Below, one piece after another: positions 31,877 to 44,060 of a stretch of DNA of 64,000 nucleotides. The notes under the pieces were generated by a model. The model was given only the letters and a program-made list of their open reading frames with translations. It was not told where the DNA came from and made no database searches. How positions within the stretch are numbered: the stretch's first letter is position 1; each line of letters begins with the position of its first letter. The translations under genes and the position numbers were made by a program. The stretch comes from Micromonosporaceae bacterium KJ-029 (GTDB lineage Bacteria; Actinomycetota; Actinomycetes; Mycobacteriales; Micromonosporaceae), in the NCBI GenBank assembly GCA_005402585.1, contig BIFP01000002.1, positions 174,460 to 238,459 on the forward strand. The letters run 5' to 3'.

Positions 31877-32062
31877 TTACCAGGAAGCCTTGGACACGCC
31901 GGGCAGCTCACCGCGGTGGGCCATCTCCCGGATGCACACCCGGCAGAGCCCGAACTTGCGGTAGACCGCCTTGGGACGCCCGCACCGCTGGCAGCGGGTG
32001 TACGCGCGAACCGAGAACTTCGGCTTCGCGGCCGCCTTGAGGATCAGCGCCTTCTTGGCCAT
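31877..32062 (-). CDS. rpsN: 30S ribosomal protein S14, type Z
   Basis: The 61-residue zinc form of S14 is shown by two Cys pairs (RCQRCGRP and LCRVC). It starts [21 protein letters not shown], one base after rplE, and sits in the standard spc position. Confidence 0.97.
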   Translation of the reverse strand: MAKKALILKAAAKPKFSVRAYTRCQRCGRPKAVYRKFGLCRVCIREMAHRGELPGVSKASW

Positions 32063-32063
32063 C

Positions 32064-32636
32064 TCAGTTCTCCTTGAACGGGAAGCCCAGGAGCTTGAGC
32101 AGCGCCCGGCCCTCGTCGTCGGTCGTGGCGGTGGTGACCACCGTGATGTCCATGCCCCGCTGGCGATCGATCTTGTCCTGGTCGATCTCGTGGAACACCG
32201 ACTGCTCGGTCAGACCGAACGTGTAGTTGCCGTGCCCGTCGAGCTTGCGCCCGTCGAGGCCGCGGAAGTCACGGATACGCGGCAGCGCGATGGACAGCAG
32301 CCGGTCCAGGAACTCCCACATCCGGTCGCCGCGCAGGGTCACCTTCGCGCCGATCGGCATGCCCTCGCGGAGCTTGAACTGCGCGATGGACTTCGTCGCC
32401 CGCCGGACCTGCGGCTTCTGGCCGGTGATCGTGGCCAGGTCACGAACCGCCCCGTCGATCAGCTTGGCGTCCCGGGCGGCCTCGCCGACACCCATGTTGA
32501 CGACGATCTTGACCAGTCGCGGCACCTGCATCGGGTTGCCGTAGTTGCCCTGCTCGCGCAACTGCGCCACGATCTCGTTGCGGTACCGCTCCTTGAGGCG
32601 CGGCATGGTCTTGGTTTCGGTAGCCGTGGTCATCAC
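32064..32636 (-). CDS. rplE: 50S ribosomal protein L5
   Basis: L5 binds 5S rRNA and forms an intersubunit bridge. The 190 residues include [40 protein letters not shown] and the C-terminal [31 protein letters not shown]. The start overlaps the rplX stop by four bases. Confidence 0.98.
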   Translation of the reverse strand: MMTTATETKTMPRLKERYRNEIVAQLREQGNYGNPMQVPRLVKIVVNMGVGEAARDAKLIDGAVRDLATITGQKPQVRRATKSIAQFKLREGMPIGAKVTLRGDRMWEFLDRLLSIALPRIRDFRGLDGRKLDGHGNYTFGLTEQSVFHEIDQDKIDRQRGMDITVVTTATTDDEGRALLKLLGFPFKEN

Positions 32637-32953
32637 AGGTCCTTACCGGTGCTACGCGCGATGCGGACCTTCTGGCCGTTCTCGTCGATCCGGTAGCCGA
32701 CGCGGGTCGGCTTGCCGTCGGAGTCCACGACCATCACGTTCGAGACGTGGATCGCGGCCTCCTGGGTGACGATGCCACCGGTCTTGGCGCCACGCTGGGT
32801 GGTGCTGATGCGGGTGTGCTTCTTGACCCGGTTCACGCCCTCGACCAGGACCTTGTCCTGCCGCGGGTAGGCCGCGATGACCTTACCCTTGGCACCCTTG
32901 TCCTTGCCGGCGATGACGACGACCGTGTCGCCCTTCTTGACCTTCACGGTCAC
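32633..32953 (-). CDS. rplX: 50S ribosomal protein L24
   Basis: An assembly initiator with a KOW motif ([26 protein letters not shown]). The 106 residues end [11 protein letters not shown]. Four-base overlaps join it to rplN and rplE. Confidence 0.98.
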   Translation of the reverse strand: MTVKVKKGDTVVVIAGKDKGAKGKVIAAYPRQDKVLVEGVNRVKKHTRISTTQRGAKTGGIVTQEAAIHVSNVMVVDSDGKPTRVGYRIDENGQKVRIARSTGKDL

Positions 32954-33318
32954 AACACCTCCGGCGCGAGAGAAATGATCTTCATGAACCGCTTGTCCCG
33001 CAGCTCGCGACCGACGGGGCCGAAGATACGGGTACCGCGCGGGTCCCCGCCGTCCTTGATGATGACGGCGGCGTTCTCGTCGAAGCGGATGTACGAACCG
33101 TCCGGCCGCCGCTTCTCCTTGGCGGTGCGGACGACGACAGCCTTGACGACGTCGCCCTTCTTCACGCCGGCACCGGGGATCGCGTCCTTAACGGTGGCCA
33201 CGATGACGTCGCCGATGCTCGCGTAGCGCCGACCGGAGCCACCGAGAACCCGGATGCACAGGATCTCCCGGGCACCCGTGTTGTCGGCGACGCGCAGTCG
33301 CGACTCCTGCTGAATCAC
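32950..33318 (-). CDS. rplN: 50S ribosomal protein L14
   Basis: L14 is an intersubunit-surface protein. The 122-residue sequence [33 protein letters not shown] to REKRFMKI-like end ([17 protein letters not shown]) is fully conserved. It lies 96 bases after rpsQ, a slightly wider gap than its neighbours have. Confidence 0.98.
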   Translation of the reverse strand: MIQQESRLRVADNTGAREILCIRVLGGSGRRYASIGDVIVATVKDAIPGAGVKKGDVVKAVVVRTAKEKRRPDGSYIRFDENAAVIIKDGGDPRGTRIFGPVGRELRDKRFMKIISLAPEVL

Positions 33319-33414
33319 GTCTATCTCCTATGTCTGCCGGTTCTCCGGCCGCCGGAGCGGCCGGAGCCTGGCGGAACCTGCGCCCGACCGATCTCGGCCG
33401 AGCTCGAGCCTTCG

Positions 33415-33693
33415 CTACTTGGCCTTCTCGAGGATCTCCACGAGCCGCCACCGCTTGGTGGCGGACAGCGGCCGGGTCTCCATGATCAGGACCCGGTCGC
33501 CGATGCCGGCGGAGTTCTGCTCGTCGTGGACCTTGAGCTTGCTGGTCCGGCGCATGATCTTGCCGTACAGCGCGTGCTTGACCCGGTCCTCGACCTCGAC
33601 GACGACGGTCTTGTCCATCTTGTCGCTGACGACGAGGCCCTCACGCACCTTGCGGCGGCCCCGCTGCTGGGTGGCGGTCGTGTTCTCGCTCAT
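33415..33693 (-). CDS. rpsQ: 30S ribosomal protein S17
   Basis: S17 is an OB-fold primary binder of 16S rRNA. The 92 residues contain [32 protein letters not shown] and [33 protein letters not shown]. It overlaps rpmC by four bases. Confidence 0.98.
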   Translation of the reverse strand: MSENTTATQQRGRRKVREGLVVSDKMDKTVVVEVEDRVKHALYGKIMRRTSKLKVHDEQNSAGIGDRVLIMETRPLSATKRWRLVEILEKAK

Positions 33694-33926
33694 GAAGCAG
33701 TCACCTCAGTCGGCGCGGCCGAGAGCCCCAGCTCACGCTCACGCATGATCGTGTAGATCCGGGCGATCTCCCGACGGATGACCTGCAGCCGCCGGTTGTT
33801 GTCCAGCTGCCCGGTTGCGGCCTGCACGCGGAGGTTGAACAGCTCCGCCTTGGCCTCGCGCAGCTTCGTGACCAGCTCCTCCTCGGAGAGCTCACGCAGC
33901 TCGGAGGCCTTAACGCCCGCTGCCAT
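33690..33926 (-). CDS. rpmC: 50S ribosomal protein L29
   Basis: A 78-residue helical protein at the exit tunnel; [55 protein letters not shown] is the standard body (shown here in shortened parts: [33 protein letters not shown]). It overlaps rplP by one base and rpsQ by four. Confidence 0.98.
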   Translation of the reverse strand: MAAGVKASELRELSEEELVTKLREAKAELFNLRVQAATGQLDNNRRLQVIRREIARIYTIMRERELGLSAAPTEVTAS

Positions 33927-34351
33927 CAGGATTCACCCACTTCGCGCGTCACAATGCGGCACTTCATCGGGAGCTTGTGGATCGCGCGACGCATCGCCTC
34001 TCGCGCGATCTGCTCGTTGGGGAAGGACATCTCGAAGAGCACCCGCCCCGGCTTGACGTTGGCGACCCACCACTCGGGCGAGCCCTTACCGGAACCCATC
34101 CGGGTTTCCGCGGGCTTCTTGGTGAGGGCCTGGTCCGGGAAGATGGTGATCCAGACCTTGCCGCCACGCTTGATGTGACGGGTCATCGCGATACGCGCCG
34201 ACTCGATCTGACGGTTGGTCACGTACGCCGGCTCGAGAGCCTGGATCCCGAACTCGCCGAACACCACCCGGTTGCCGCCCTTGGACGCGCCGCTGCGGTC
34301 CGGGTGGTGCGGCTTGCGGAAGCCCTTCGGGGGCTTGCGCGGCATCAGCAT
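33926..34351 (-). CDS. rplP: 50S ribosomal protein L16
   Basis: L16 shapes the A-site region of the large subunit. The 141 residues begin [21 protein letters not shown] and include [35 protein letters not shown] and [29 protein letters not shown]. It starts three bases after rpsC. Confidence 0.98.
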
Positions 34352-34354
34352 CTG

Positions 34355-35236
34355 TCAGCCCTCCTGCTGCGTTTCTGCCGGCTGGTTGGCGGCCGGAGCG
34401 GACGCGGCCGACGCGACAGCGCCAGCGTCCACCGGCTCACCGCTCGGCGTCTCGGCCTGCTGCGCGACGGTCGTCGCGGCAGCCCGGCCGGCCTCGGTGC
34501 CACCGGAGGTCGTACCGGACGAACCGGAACGACCACGGCGCGGCCGCTCGGGGCGGTCGCCACGCTCACGGCGCGGGCGCGACGGCGCCTCGGTCGGGGT
34601 CTCCCGACCCGGCACCGCGTCGCCCTTGTAGATCCAGACCTTCACGCCGATGCGGCCGAAGGTGGTACGGGCCTCGAAGAAGCCGTACTCGATGTTGGCC
34701 CGCAGCGTGTGCAGCGGAACCCGACCCTCGCGGTAGAACTCCGTGCGGCTCATCTCGGCGCCGCCGAGGCGACCCGAGACCTGCACCCGGATGCCCTTGC
34801 ACATCGGGTTCTTCATCGCCGACTGCATCGCCTTGCGCATCGCCCGACGGAAGCTGACCCGGCTGGAGAGCTGCTCGGCCACGCCCTGGGCGACCAGCTG
34901 CGCGTCCGACTCGGGGTTCTTCACCTCGATGATGTTCAGCTGCACCTGCTTGCCGGTGAGCTTCTCCAGCTCGCCGCGGATCCGGTCGGCCTCCGCGCCC
35001 TTACGGCCGATGACGATACCCGGCCGGGCGGTGTGGATGTCGACCCGGACCCGGTCGCGGGTGCGCTCGATGTCGACCTTGGAAATGCCGGCCCGCTCCA
35101 GCCCCTTGGACATCATCCGGCGGATCTTGACATCCTCGCCGATGTAGTCCTTGTAGAGCTTGTCCGCGAACCAGCGGGACTTCCAGTCGGTCGAGATGCC
35201 GAGCCGGAACCCGTGCGGGTGAACCTTCTGACCCAT
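34355..35236 (-). CDS. rpsC: 30S ribosomal protein S3
   Basis: S3 lines the mRNA entry site. The KH domain ([36 protein letters not shown] region, residues about 55-95) and the C-terminal S3 domain ending DAVPGRETP are complete. Beyond residue 215 a low-complexity Arg/Glu/Ala tail of about 75 residues extends the protein to 293, longer than E. coli S3 (about 230) though tails are common in actinobacteria. It overlaps rplV by one base. Confidence 0.97.
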   Translation of the reverse strand: MGQKVHPHGFRLGISTDWKSRWFADKLYKDYIGEDVKIRRMMSKGLERAGISKVDIERTRDRVRVDIHTARPGIVIGRKGAEADRIRGELEKLTGKQVQLNIIEVKNPESDAQLVAQGVAEQLSSRVSFRRAMRKAMQSAMKNPMCKGIRVQVSGRLGGAEMSRTEFYREGRVPLHTLRANIEYGFFEARTTFGRIGVKVWIYKGDAVPGRETPTEAPSRPRRERGDRPERPRRGRSGSSGTTSGGTEAGRAAATTVAQQAETPSGEPVDAGAVASAASAPAANQPAETQQEG

Positions 35237-35691
35237 TACTCGGCGCCCTCCGTGTTGCCCTGCGTCTCAGCCGGCGCGGTCTGCTCCGCCGGAGCTGCCT
35301 TCTTCGCCGACTTCTTCGGCGCGGCCGGCGCGACCGCCTCGACCGCCACGGTGATGTGGCAGGTGCGCTTGCGGATCCGGTACGCCCGGCCCTGCGCCCG
35401 CGGCTGGAACCGCTTCATGGTCGGGCCCTCGTCCACGAACGCCTCGCTGACGAGCAGCGCGTCGGGGTCCAGCCGCTCGTTGTTCTCCGCGTTGGCGATC
35501 GCGCTCGCGAGCACCTTGTACACCTGCTCGCTCGCAGCCTGCGGCGCGAACTGCAGCACCGTGAGCGCCTCCTTCGCGGGCAGGCCGCGGACGAGGTTGA
35601 CCACCCGGCGCGCCTTCATCGGCGAGATGCGCACGTGTCGCGCAACCGCCCGCGCGCCCGGAAGCACCGGAGCGTCGCCCTTTCCTGGCAT
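35236..35691 (-). CDS. rplV: 50S ribosomal protein L22
   Basis: L22 extends a beta-hairpin into the exit tunnel, where macrolide resistance mutations occur. The core ([38 protein letters not shown] to [19 protein letters not shown]) is normal, followed by a 30-residue Ala/Lys/Glu tail. It is 151 residues and lies 40 bases after rpsS. Confidence 0.97.
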   Translation of the reverse strand: MPGKGDAPVLPGARAVARHVRISPMKARRVVNLVRGLPAKEALTVLQFAPQAASEQVYKVLASAIANAENNERLDPDALLVSEAFVDEGPTMKRFQPRAQGRAYRIRKRTCHITVAVEAVAPAAPKKSAKKAAPAEQTAPAETQGNTEGAE

Positions 35692-35731
35692 CGCTGTAAC
35701 CCCTTGATCCTCTATCCGTATGCCCGCGGCG

Positions 35732-36013
35732 TCAGCGCCGGCGGCTCTTCCGGTCGTCCTTCTCGTGACCCTTGAACGTGCGGGTCAGCGCGAACTCGCC
35801 GAGCTTGTGCCCGACCATCGCCTCGGTCACGAACACCGGGACGTGCTTACGTCCGTCGTGCACCGCGATCGTGTGCCCGAGCATGTCCGGGATGATCGTC
35901 GAGCGGCGCGACCAGGTCTTGATGACGTTCTTCGAGCCCTTCTCGTTCTGCGTCTCCACCTTCTTGAGCAGGTGGTCGTCGACGAACGGGCCCTTCTTCA
36001 GGCTGCGAGGCAT
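35732..36013 (-). CDS. rpsS: 30S ribosomal protein S19
   Basis: S19 lies in the 30S head next to S13. The 93-residue sequence [20 protein letters not shown] to [24 protein letters not shown] is standard. It lies 12 bases after rplB. Confidence 0.98.
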   Translation of the reverse strand: MPRSLKKGPFVDDHLLKKVETQNEKGSKNVIKTWSRRSTIIPDMLGHTIAVHDGRKHVPVFVTEAMVGHKLGEFALTRTFKGHEKDDRKSRRR

Positions 36014-36025
36014 GTCTTATCTCCC

Positions 36026-36865
36026 TCAGCCGCGCTTACGCGTGGCGTAGCGGCGGCGGACGATCAGCCGGTCACTCGGCTGGCCCTTACGACGGGTGCG
36101 GCCCTCGGGCTTACCCTGCGGGTTGACCGGGTGGCGACCGCCGGAGGTCTTGCCCTCACCACCACCGTGCGGGTGGTCAACCGGGTTCATGGCGACACCA
36201 CGGACGGTCGGGCGCTTGCCCTTCCACCGCATCCGGCCGGCCTTACCCCAGTTGATGTTCGACTGGTCGGCGTTGCCGATCTCGCCGACGCTGGCGCGGC
36301 AGCGCACGTCGACGCGCCGGATCTCACCCGACGGCATACGGAGAGTCGCGTACGCGCCCTCACGGCCGAGCAGCTGGATGCCGACGCCGGCCGAGCGGGC
36401 CAGCTTGGCGCCGCCACCCGGACGCAGCTCCACGTTGTGGATCGTGGTACCGACCGGGATGTTGCGCAGCGGCAGGTTGTTGCCCGGCTTGATGTCCGCG
36501 CCCGGACCCGACTCGACCGTGTCGCCCTGCTTCAGGTCCTTCGGCGCGATGATGTAGCGCTTCTCGCCGTCGGCGTAGTGCAGCAGCGCGATGCGCGCGG
36601 TGCGGTTCGGGTCGTACTCGATGTGCGCGACCTTGGCCGGCACGCCGTCCTTGTCGACCCGCTTGAAGTCGATCAGCCGGTACTGGCGCTTGTGGCCACC
36701 ACCCTGGTGCCGGGCGGTGATCCGGCCGTGGGCGTTCCGACCGCCCTTCTTCGGCAGCGGGGCCAGCAGCGACTTCTCGGGCGTCGACCGGGTGATCTCA
36801 GCGAAGTCGGCGACGCTCGAGCCACGCCGGCCCGGCGTCGTCGGCTTGTACTTACGGATAGCCAT
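36026..36865 (-). CDS. rplB: 50S ribosomal protein L2
   Basis: L2 is central to the peptidyl-transferase region and subunit joining. The 279 residues contain [17 protein letters not shown], the conserved [22 protein letters not shown] loop with its essential His, and the end [21 protein letters not shown]. It lies 12 bases after rplW. Confidence 0.98.
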   Translation of the reverse strand: MAIRKYKPTTPGRRGSSVADFAEITRSTPEKSLLAPLPKKGGRNAHGRITARHQGGGHKRQYRLIDFKRVDKDGVPAKVAHIEYDPNRTARIALLHYADGEKRYIIAPKDLKQGDTVESGPGADIKPGNNLPLRNIPVGTTIHNVELRPGGGAKLARSAGVGIQLLGREGAYATLRMPSGEIRRVDVRCRASVGEIGNADQSNINWGKAGRMRWKGKRPTVRGVAMNPVDHPHGGGEGKTSGGRHPVNPQGKPEGRTRRKGQPSDRLIVRRRYATRKRG

Positions 36866-36877
36866 TGTCTACACCCC

Positions 36878-37180
36878 TCAGCTGACCGGGCCGCCGAAGG
36901 CCTCGATGCGGTCGCCCTCAGCCAGCTTCACCATCGCGCGCTTGGTGTCCTTGCGCTTGCCGAACCCGGTACGGGTGCGCTTGCGCTTGCCCTCGCGGTT
37001 GAGCGTGTTGACCGTCAGGACGCGGACGTTGAAGATCTGCTCGATGGCGATCTTGATCGCCGTCTTGTTCGCGTCCGGGTGCACCAGGAAGGTGTACCAG
37101 TTGCGGTTCAGCTCGCTGTAGCTCTTCTCCGAGACGACCGGCGCGACGATGATGTCGCGCGGGTCGGCGATCGTGCTCAC
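36878..37180 (-). CDS. rplW: 50S ribosomal protein L23
   Basis: L23 at the tunnel exit docks trigger factor and SRP. The 100-residue sequence includes [62 protein letters not shown]. It overlaps rplD by four bases. Confidence 0.98.
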   Translation of the reverse strand: MSTIADPRDIIVAPVVSEKSYSELNRNWYTFLVHPDANKTAIKIAIEQIFNVRVLTVNTLNREGKRKRTRTGFGKRKDTKRAMVKLAEGDRIEAFGGPVS

Positions 37181-37827
37181 TTGCCACCCTCCTCGGTGGT
37201 CTCGGCGGGAACGCCCAGGAACTCGTCCAGGGCCTCCTTGGTGAAGACCACGTCGTCGGCCACCAGCACGTCGTACGTGTTCAGCTGGCCGGCCTCGATC
37301 AGGTGCACCCGCGGCTCGTTGCGCAGCGACACCCAGTTCAGCTCGTCGGTGCTGCTCAGCACGACCAGTACCCGGCGGGCCTCGGTCAGCTTGGCGAGCG
37401 TGGCCAGCGCGGCCTTGGTCGACGGCTTCTCGCCCGAGACGAACGCCTCGACGACGTGCACCTGGCCGGCGCGCGCCCGGTCCGAGAGGGCGCCACGCAG
37501 CGCGGCGGCCTTCATCTTCTTCGGGGTGCGCTGGCTGTAGTCGCGCGGCACCGGGCCGTGCACCACGCCACCGCCGGCGAACTGCGGCGCGCGGATCGAA
37601 CCCTGCCGGGCCCGACCGGTGCCCTTCTGCTTGTAGGGCTTCTTGCCGCCGCCGGCGACCTCGCCCCGGGTCTTGGTCTTGTGGGTGCCCTGCCGGGCCG
37701 CCGCGAGCTGCGCCACCACGACCTGGTGCATCAGCGGGACGTTGGCCTGCACGTCGAAGATGTCGGCGGGCAGCTCGACCGAGCCGGTCTTGGTGCCTTC
37801 CACGTCGAGGACGTCAACGGTGGTCAC
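37177..37827 (-). CDS. rplD: 50S ribosomal protein L4
   Basis: L4 reaches into the exit tunnel. The 216 residues include [59 protein letters not shown], the tunnel loop. In E. coli L4 represses the S10 operon; the S10 leader here does not resemble the E. coli one, so that control cannot be assumed. Four-base overlaps join it to rplC and rplW. Confidence 0.98.
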   Translation of the reverse strand: MTTVDVLDVEGTKTGSVELPADIFDVQANVPLMHQVVVAQLAAARQGTHKTKTRGEVAGGGKKPYKQKGTGRARQGSIRAPQFAGGGVVHGPVPRDYSQRTPKKMKAAALRGALSDRARAGQVHVVEAFVSGEKPSTKAALATLAKLTEARRVLVVLSSTDELNWVSLRNEPRVHLIEAGQLNTYDVLVADDVVFTKEALDEFLGVPAETTEEGGK

Positions 37828-38489
37828 TTGGCCGCACCGCCCTTCTTCGCCTTGGCCTTGGCCGCGGTACGGACCAGGACCAGCGCGCCCTTGGGGCCGG
37901 GGATGGCACCACGGACGAGCAGGAGGTTGTTCTCGGTGTCGACCGCCTGGACGGTCAGGTTCTGCACGGTGTAGCGCACGCCACCCATGCGGCCGGCCAT
38001 CCGGGTGCCCTTGAAGACGCGACCCGGGGTGGCGCAGGCCCCGATGGAGCCCGGGGAGCGGTGCTTGCGCTCGACACCGTGGCTGGCGCGCAGACCGTGG
38101 AAGCCGTGCCGCTTCATCGGGCCGGCGTAGCCCTTGCCCTTGGTCTTGCCGGTGACGTCGATCGAGACGCCGACCGGGAACTCCTCGACCGTGACCTCCT
38201 GGCCGAGCGAGTAGTCCGCGGCGTCGGTGGTGCGCAGCTCGACGATGTGCCGGCGCGGCGCCACGTCAGCCTTGGCGTAGTGCCCGCGGAGCGGCTTCTT
38301 GGCCTTGCGCGGGTCGATCGTCCCGTACGCCAGCTGGACCGCGGAGTAACCGTCCTTGTCGGCGTCACGAACCTGGGTGATGACGCAGGGGCCGGCCTGA
38401 ACCACGGTCACCGGGACAACCTTGTTGTTGTCCCAGACCTGGGTCATGCCGAGCTTCGCGCCCAGGATCCCCTTAACTTGCCTGTCCAT
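37824..38489 (-). CDS. rplC: 50S ribosomal protein L3
   Basis: L3 initiates large-subunit assembly. The 221 residues begin [20 protein letters not shown] and include the conserved [47 protein letters not shown] stretch. It follows rpsJ by 11 bases. Confidence 0.98.
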   Translation of the reverse strand: MDRQVKGILGAKLGMTQVWDNNKVVPVTVVQAGPCVITQVRDADKDGYSAVQLAYGTIDPRKAKKPLRGHYAKADVAPRRHIVELRTTDAADYSLGQEVTVEEFPVGVSIDVTGKTKGKGYAGPMKRHGFHGLRASHGVERKHRSPGSIGACATPGRVFKGTRMAGRMGGVRYTVQNLTVQAVDTENNLLLVRGAIPGPKGALVLVRTAAKAKAKKGGAAK

Positions 38490-38500
38490 GTGTCCGGTCC

Positions 38501-38809
38501 CTACAGCTTGATCTCGATGTCGACGCCAGCCGGCAGGTCGAGGCGCATGAGCGAGTCGACCGTCTTCGGGGTCGGGTCGATGATGTCGATCAGCCGCTTG
38601 TGCGTACGCATCTCGAAGTGCTCGCGCGAGTCCTTGTACTTGTGCGGCGAGCGGATGACGCAGAAACGGTTGATCTCCGTGGGCAGCGGCACCGGGCCCG
38701 CGACCTGCGCCCCGGTACGCGTCACCGTCTCGACGATCTTCCGAGCCGAGGAGTCGACGACCTCGTGGTCATAGGCCTTGAGCCGGATGCGGATCTTCTG
38801 TCCCGCCAT
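38501..38809 (-). CDS. rpsJ: 30S ribosomal protein S10 (NusE)
   Basis: S10 works in the 30S head and, as NusE, couples transcription to translation with NusG. The 102 residues run from [19 protein letters not shown] to [15 protein letters not shown]. The ATG at 38809 is preceded by GAGAGAAGGAAC. The frame stays open upstream into the leader, but that part has no homology. First gene of the S10-spc unit. Confidence 0.98.
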
Positions 38810-38887
38810 GATGGCTTCTGTTCCTTCTCTCGATGCCGCTGTGTTGCGGGTGCCTGCACCGGCTGGCACAGGCCCTCTTCGCCCACC

Positions 38888-38907
38888 CCCGCGGTCGGGC
38901 GTGTCGC
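38888..38907 (-). promoter_or_regulatory. 20-nt leader element shared with the str operon (S10 copy)
   Basis: The minus-strand sequence GCGACACGCCCGACCGCGGG lies about 80-100 bases before rpsJ and is identical to the str-leader copy at 43698-43717. Here GGGCG upstream can pair with CGCCC across a five-base loop. Confidence 0.75.
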
Positions 38908-39003
38908 GCCCTGGGGCCTGGCTCCGCCCCGAGCTTCCGGAGCGAACCTGACCGCGGTGGGTCCAGGCGTCGATCGCGCTACCGCGACCTGAACGCCGCG
39001 CGA

Positions 39004-39034
39004 GGGTGGTTGGCGGACGGGCCGCCAACCACCC
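39004..39034 (-). terminator. Strong hairpin after tuf / in the S10 leader
   Basis: GGGTGGTTGGCGG and CCGCCAACCACCC form a perfect 13-bp stem with a five-base loop, about 125 bases past the tuf stop. It may terminate tuf transcripts, or act in the S10 leader if the promoter upstream of it is used. Confidence 0.7.
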
Positions 39035-39113
39035 CACGCCCGACTGCTCTGCCTACCCGGAGGTTCGGCGGAAACCGAACACGGGCGGCGAACTGTCGTT
39101 ACGCAACCTGACT

Positions 39114-39143
39114 AGTATGCCGCACGACCGGCGGCGGGTCTAA
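39114..39143 (-). promoter_or_regulatory. Possible S10 operon promoter
   Basis: On the minus strand TTAGAC (39138-39143) and CATACT (39114-39119) are 18 bases apart. The boxes match the consensus only moderately. Confidence 0.35.
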
Positions 39144-39158
39144 TCGGGGTTACCCAGC

Positions 39159-40352
39159 TCACTTGATGATCTTGGTGACGCGACCAGCGCCGACCGTACG
39201 GCCACCCTCCCGGATCGCGAACTTGAGGTTGTCCTCCATCGCGATGGGCTGGATCAGCTTCACGGTCATCGTGGTGTTGTCGCCCGGCATGACCATCTCG
39301 GTGCCCTCGGGCAGCGTGACGACGCCGGTGACGTCCGTGGTCCGGAAGTAGAACTGCGGACGGTAGTTCTGGAAGAACGGGGTGTGCCGGCCACCCTCCT
39401 CCTTGGAGAGGATGTAGACGGTCGCCTCGAACTCCGTGTGCGGGGTGCTGGTGCCCGGCTTGACGACCACCATGCCGCGCTCGACGTCCTCGCGCTTGAT
39501 GCCCCGCAGCAGCAGACCGACGTTCTCGCCCGCGCGGGCCTCGTCGAGCAGCTTGCGGAACATCTCGATGCCGGTGCAGACCGTCTTCTGCGACTTCTCG
39601 CGGATGCCGACGATCTCCACCTCCTCGTTCGGCTTGAGGACGCCACGCTCCGCGCGACCGGTGACGACGGTGCCACGACCGGTGATCGTGAAGACGTCCT
39701 CGATCGGCATCAGGAACGGCTTCTCGGTCTCGCGCTCCGGCTGCGGGATCGCGGTGTCGACGGCGTTCATGAGCTCCATCAGGCGACCGGTCCACTCCGG
39801 GTCGCCCTCAAGGGCCTTCAGCGCCGAGACGCGCACGACCGGCAGGTCGTCGCCCGGGTACTCCTGCGCCGAGAGCAGCTCACGGACCTCGAGCTCGACG
39901 AGCTCCAGCAGCTCCTCGTCGTCGACCATGTCGCTCTTGTTCAGCGCCACGACGATGTACGGCACGCCGACCTGGCGGGCCAGCAGCACGTGCTCGCGGG
40001 TCTGCGGCATCGGGCCGTCGGTCGCCGCGACCACCAGGATCGCGCCGTCCATCTGGGCGGCACCGGTGATCATGTTCTTGATGTAGTCGGCGTGACCGGG
40101 GCAGTCGACGTGCGCGTAGTGCCGCGCCTCGGTCTGGTACTCGACGTGCGCGATCGAGATCGTGATGCCGCGGGCCTTCTCCTCCGGCGCCTTGTCGATC
40201 TCGTCGAACGGCGTGTACGGGTTCAGGTCCGGGTACTGGTCGTGCAGGACCTTGGTGATGGCCGCCGTCAGCGTCGTCTTACCGTGGTCGATGTGACCAA
40301 TGGTGCCGATGTTGACGTGCGGCTTAGTCCGCTCGAACTTCGCCTTCGCCAC
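39159..40352 (-). CDS. tuf: Elongation factor Tu
   Basis: EF-Tu delivers aminoacyl-tRNA to the ribosome. The 397 residues contain all GTPase motifs: GHIDHGKTT (P-loop), [12 protein letters not shown] and SAL. The target of kirromycin-type antibiotics and the tRNA-binding domains II and III ([44 protein letters not shown]) are complete. GTG start follows AGGAGG. A hairpin and 213 bases separate it from fusA. Confidence 0.98.
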   Translation of the reverse strand: MAKAKFERTKPHVNIGTIGHIDHGKTTLTAAITKVLHDQYPDLNPYTPFDEIDKAPEEKARGITISIAHVEYQTEARHYAHVDCPGHADYIKNMITGAAQMDGAILVVAATDGPMPQTREHVLLARQVGVPYIVVALNKSDMVDDEELLELVELEVRELLSAQEYPGDDLPVVRVSALKALEGDPEWTGRLMELMNAVDTAIPQPERETEKPFLMPIEDVFTITGRGTVVTGRAERGVLKPNEEVEIVGIREKSQKTVCTGIEMFRKLLDEARAGENVGLLLRGIKREDVERGMVVVKPGTSTPHTEFEATVYILSKEEGGRHTPFFQNYRPQFYFRTTDVTGVVTLPEGTEMVMPGDNTTMTVKLIQPIAMEDNLKFAIREGGRTVGAGRVTKIIK

Positions 40353-40507
40353 TGGTGTCCTCCTGTGGACTTCTTGGTTCGTTCGCCCCGGCGCGCCGGT
40401 CGGCGCTTAGGACTCTGTCGACAGCCTTTCCGGCCTGGCGGCCGGAGAGCTTTGTGGGTTCTGCGGCGATGAAGCCTACAGGCCCGGAATTCACACAATC
40501 CGACCGA

Positions 40508-40543
40508 GGTGGTCGCGGTCGGGGAAGTCCTCCCGCGACCACC
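40508..40543 (-). terminator. Terminator or attenuator between fusA and tuf
   Basis: GGTGGTCGCGG and CCGCGACCACC form an 11-bp stem, with a further TCCGAC/GTCGGA pairing outside, about 22 bases after the fusA stop. The remaining 150 bases before tuf may carry a tuf promoter (a TAGGCT hexamer near 40470 is a weak candidate). Confidence 0.75.
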
Positions 40544-40565
40544 GTCGGATCAACTCAGATGAGCG

Positions 40566-42662
<2,097 letters not shown>

Positions 42663-42702
42663 TTCAATCCCTACTTATCGTCGTCCCGACACAACTGGTG
42701 GC

Positions 42703-42731
42703 GGTCCCGGCACCGATCGGGTGCCGGGACC
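42703..42731 (-). promoter_or_regulatory. Intercistronic stem-loop between rpsG and fusA
   Basis: GGTCCCGGCACC and GGTGCCGGGACC form a perfect 12-bp stem with a five-base loop, seven bases after the rpsG stop. It may attenuate, stabilise or process the str message. Confidence 0.85.
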
Positions 42732-42737
42732 AGGGTG

Positions 42738-43208
42738 TTACCAGCGGTAGTGCGCGAAGGCCTTGTTGGACTCGGCCATCTTGTGCGTGTCCTCGCGCCG
42801 CTTGACGGCGGCACCGAGGCCGTTGCTCGCGTCCAGCAGCTCGTTCATCAGCCGCTCGACCATGGTCTTCTCGCGACGGGCCTTGGAGTACGTCACCAGC
42901 CAGCGCAGCCCCAGGGTGGTGGCCCGGGCCGGGCGGACCTCGACCGGCACCTGGTAGGTCGCGCCACCGACACGGCGGCTGCGGACCTCAAGGGTCGGCT
43001 TGACGTTGTCCATCGCGCGCTTGAGCGTGACGACCGGGTCGGTGCCGGACTTCTCGCGGCAGCCCTCCAGGGCCGCGTACACGATGCGCTCGGCGAGCTG
43101 GCGCTTGCCGCGCAGCAGGATCTTGTTCACCAGCTGGGTGACCAACGGCGAGTTGTACACCGGGTCAGCGACCAGCGGCTTCCGCGGAGCGGGTCCCTTA
43201 CGCGGCAT
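42738..43208 (-). CDS. rpsG: 30S ribosomal protein S7
   Basis: S7 starts assembly of the 30S head. The 156 residues run from [20 protein letters not shown] to [17 protein letters not shown]. The ATG at 43208 follows GAAGGAG, one base after the rpsL stop region. An upstream in-frame extension lacks homology. Confidence 0.98.
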   Translation of the reverse strand: MPRKGPAPRKPLVADPVYNSPLVTQLVNKILLRGKRQLAERIVYAALEGCREKSGTDPVVTLKRAMDNVKPTLEVRSRRVGGATYQVPVEVRPARATTLGLRWLVTYSKARREKTMVERLMNELLDASNGLGAAVKRREDTHKMAESNKAFAHYRW

Positions 43209-43209
43209 G

Positions 43210-43584
43210 TCAGCTCTTCTCCTTCTTCGCGCCGTAGCGGCTGCGCGCCTGCTTGCGGTTGCGGACACCCTGGGTGTCCAGCGAACCGCGAACGATCTTG
43301 TAACGCACGCCGGGGAGGTCCTTCACCCGGCCGCCACGGACGAGCACGATCGAGTGCTCCTGCAGGTTGTGACCAACGCCCGGGATGTAGGCGGTCACCT
43401 CGATCTGGCTGCTGAGCTTGACACGAGCGACCTTGCGCAGCGCCGAGTTCGGCTTCTTCGGGGTGGTGGTGTACACGCGGGTGCACACGCCGCGCCGCTG
43501 AGGGGATCCCTTCAGCGCCGGGGTCTTGGTCTTACTCGTCTTCGCCTGGCGGCCCTTGCGGACCAGCTGCTGGATCGTGGGCAC
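43210..43584 (-). CDS. rpsL: 30S ribosomal protein S12
   Basis: S12 controls decoding accuracy. The 124 residues begin at GTG ([14 protein letters not shown]) after GGGAGCGGAG. The two lysines whose change gives streptomycin resistance are wild type ([13 protein letters not shown] and [11 protein letters not shown]). First gene of the str operon rpsL-rpsG-fusA-tuf. Confidence 0.98.
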   Translation of the reverse strand: MPTIQQLVRKGRQAKTSKTKTPALKGSPQRRGVCTRVYTTTPKKPNSALRKVARVKLSSQIEVTAYIPGVGHNLQEHSIVLVRGGRVKDLPGVRYKIVRGSLDTQGVRNRKQARSRYGAKKEKS

Positions 43585-43697
43585 CGGGTTTCTCCGCTCC
43601 CTTCGGCCGCTCTCGCGGCCGCACCTTCTGCCGAAGCCGACCTGATGATCGACTCTCCTACATTCCGACCAGGGCCACCTCGCGGAGGTCCCCGGCA

Positions 43698-43717
43698 CCC
43701 GCGGTCGGGCGTGTCGC
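43698..43717 (-). promoter_or_regulatory. 20-nt leader element shared with the S10 operon (str copy)
   Basis: Identical to 38888-38907 on the same strand, about 115-135 bases before rpsL. GGGCG and CGCCC flank a three-base loop here, so the small hairpin is kept although the loop differs from the S10 copy. Confidence 0.75.
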
Positions 43718-43851
43718 CCAACTCACGGTCCCGGCTCCAACGCTCACGCGCGGGGCCCGGGGTTTGTCACCGGCACACGAATCGCCGCAGGCCGGGTCTT
43801 CTGGCTCAGTCGTGGCGCCGCCCGGATACCGGATCCAGCGCACGCACGAGT

Positions 43852-43871
43852 TGCCCAGGCACGCCTGGGCA
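43852..43871. promoter_or_regulatory. Palindrome at the start of the str transcript
   Basis: TGCCCAGGC and GCCTGGGCA flank two bases. The palindrome lies directly downstream of the predicted transcription start (near 43875), where an operator or a 5'-end hairpin would sit. Confidence 0.75.
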
Positions 43872-43880
43872 CAAGGGGAA

Positions 43881-43909
43881 AGAGTACCTACCACAGCCGC
43901 GCAGGTCAA
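43881..43909 (-). promoter_or_regulatory. Promoter of the str operon
   Basis: TTGACC (43904-43909) and TACTCT (43881-43886) are separated by exactly 17 bases on the minus strand, a near-consensus vegetative promoter. Transcription should start near 43875. Confidence 0.8.
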
Positions 43910-44060
43910 AACGGGAGACCCACCGGCTTCGCACTACTCGCCGGCCCGGACCCGTCACACCACCCGCCCGTGATGGGCACCTACGGATACAAGTGTACCG
44001 GCTCAGCCAGGACCTGGCCCGATAGCCCTGGGCAGGGCCAGCCCGCACCTGCGGGTCGGA

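Larger units (their letters stand above)
38810..39158 (-). other. S10 operon leader and tuf terminator region
   Basis: A gene-free 349 bases between tuf and rpsJ. It holds a candidate promoter next to the tuf stop, a strong 13-bp hairpin, a smaller GTTCGG/CCGAAC hairpin near 39064-39081 and a 20-nt element shared with the str leader. If the promoter is right the untranslated leader is about 300 bases long, enough for a structured control element. Confidence 0.6.
43585..44060 (-). other. str operon leader region
   Basis: A gene-free 476 bases. From right to left it contains the presumed end of the DUF4190 gene's transcript, a strong promoter, a palindrome at the transcript start, and a leader of about 290 bases with the 20-nt element shared with the S10 leader. 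An 83-codon frame in it has no start signal or homology. Confidence 0.7.

Noticed and set aside
43658..43909. An 83-codon frame in the str leader
   Set aside because: It begins at or before the predicted transcription start, lacks a ribosome site and overlaps the conserved leader element.
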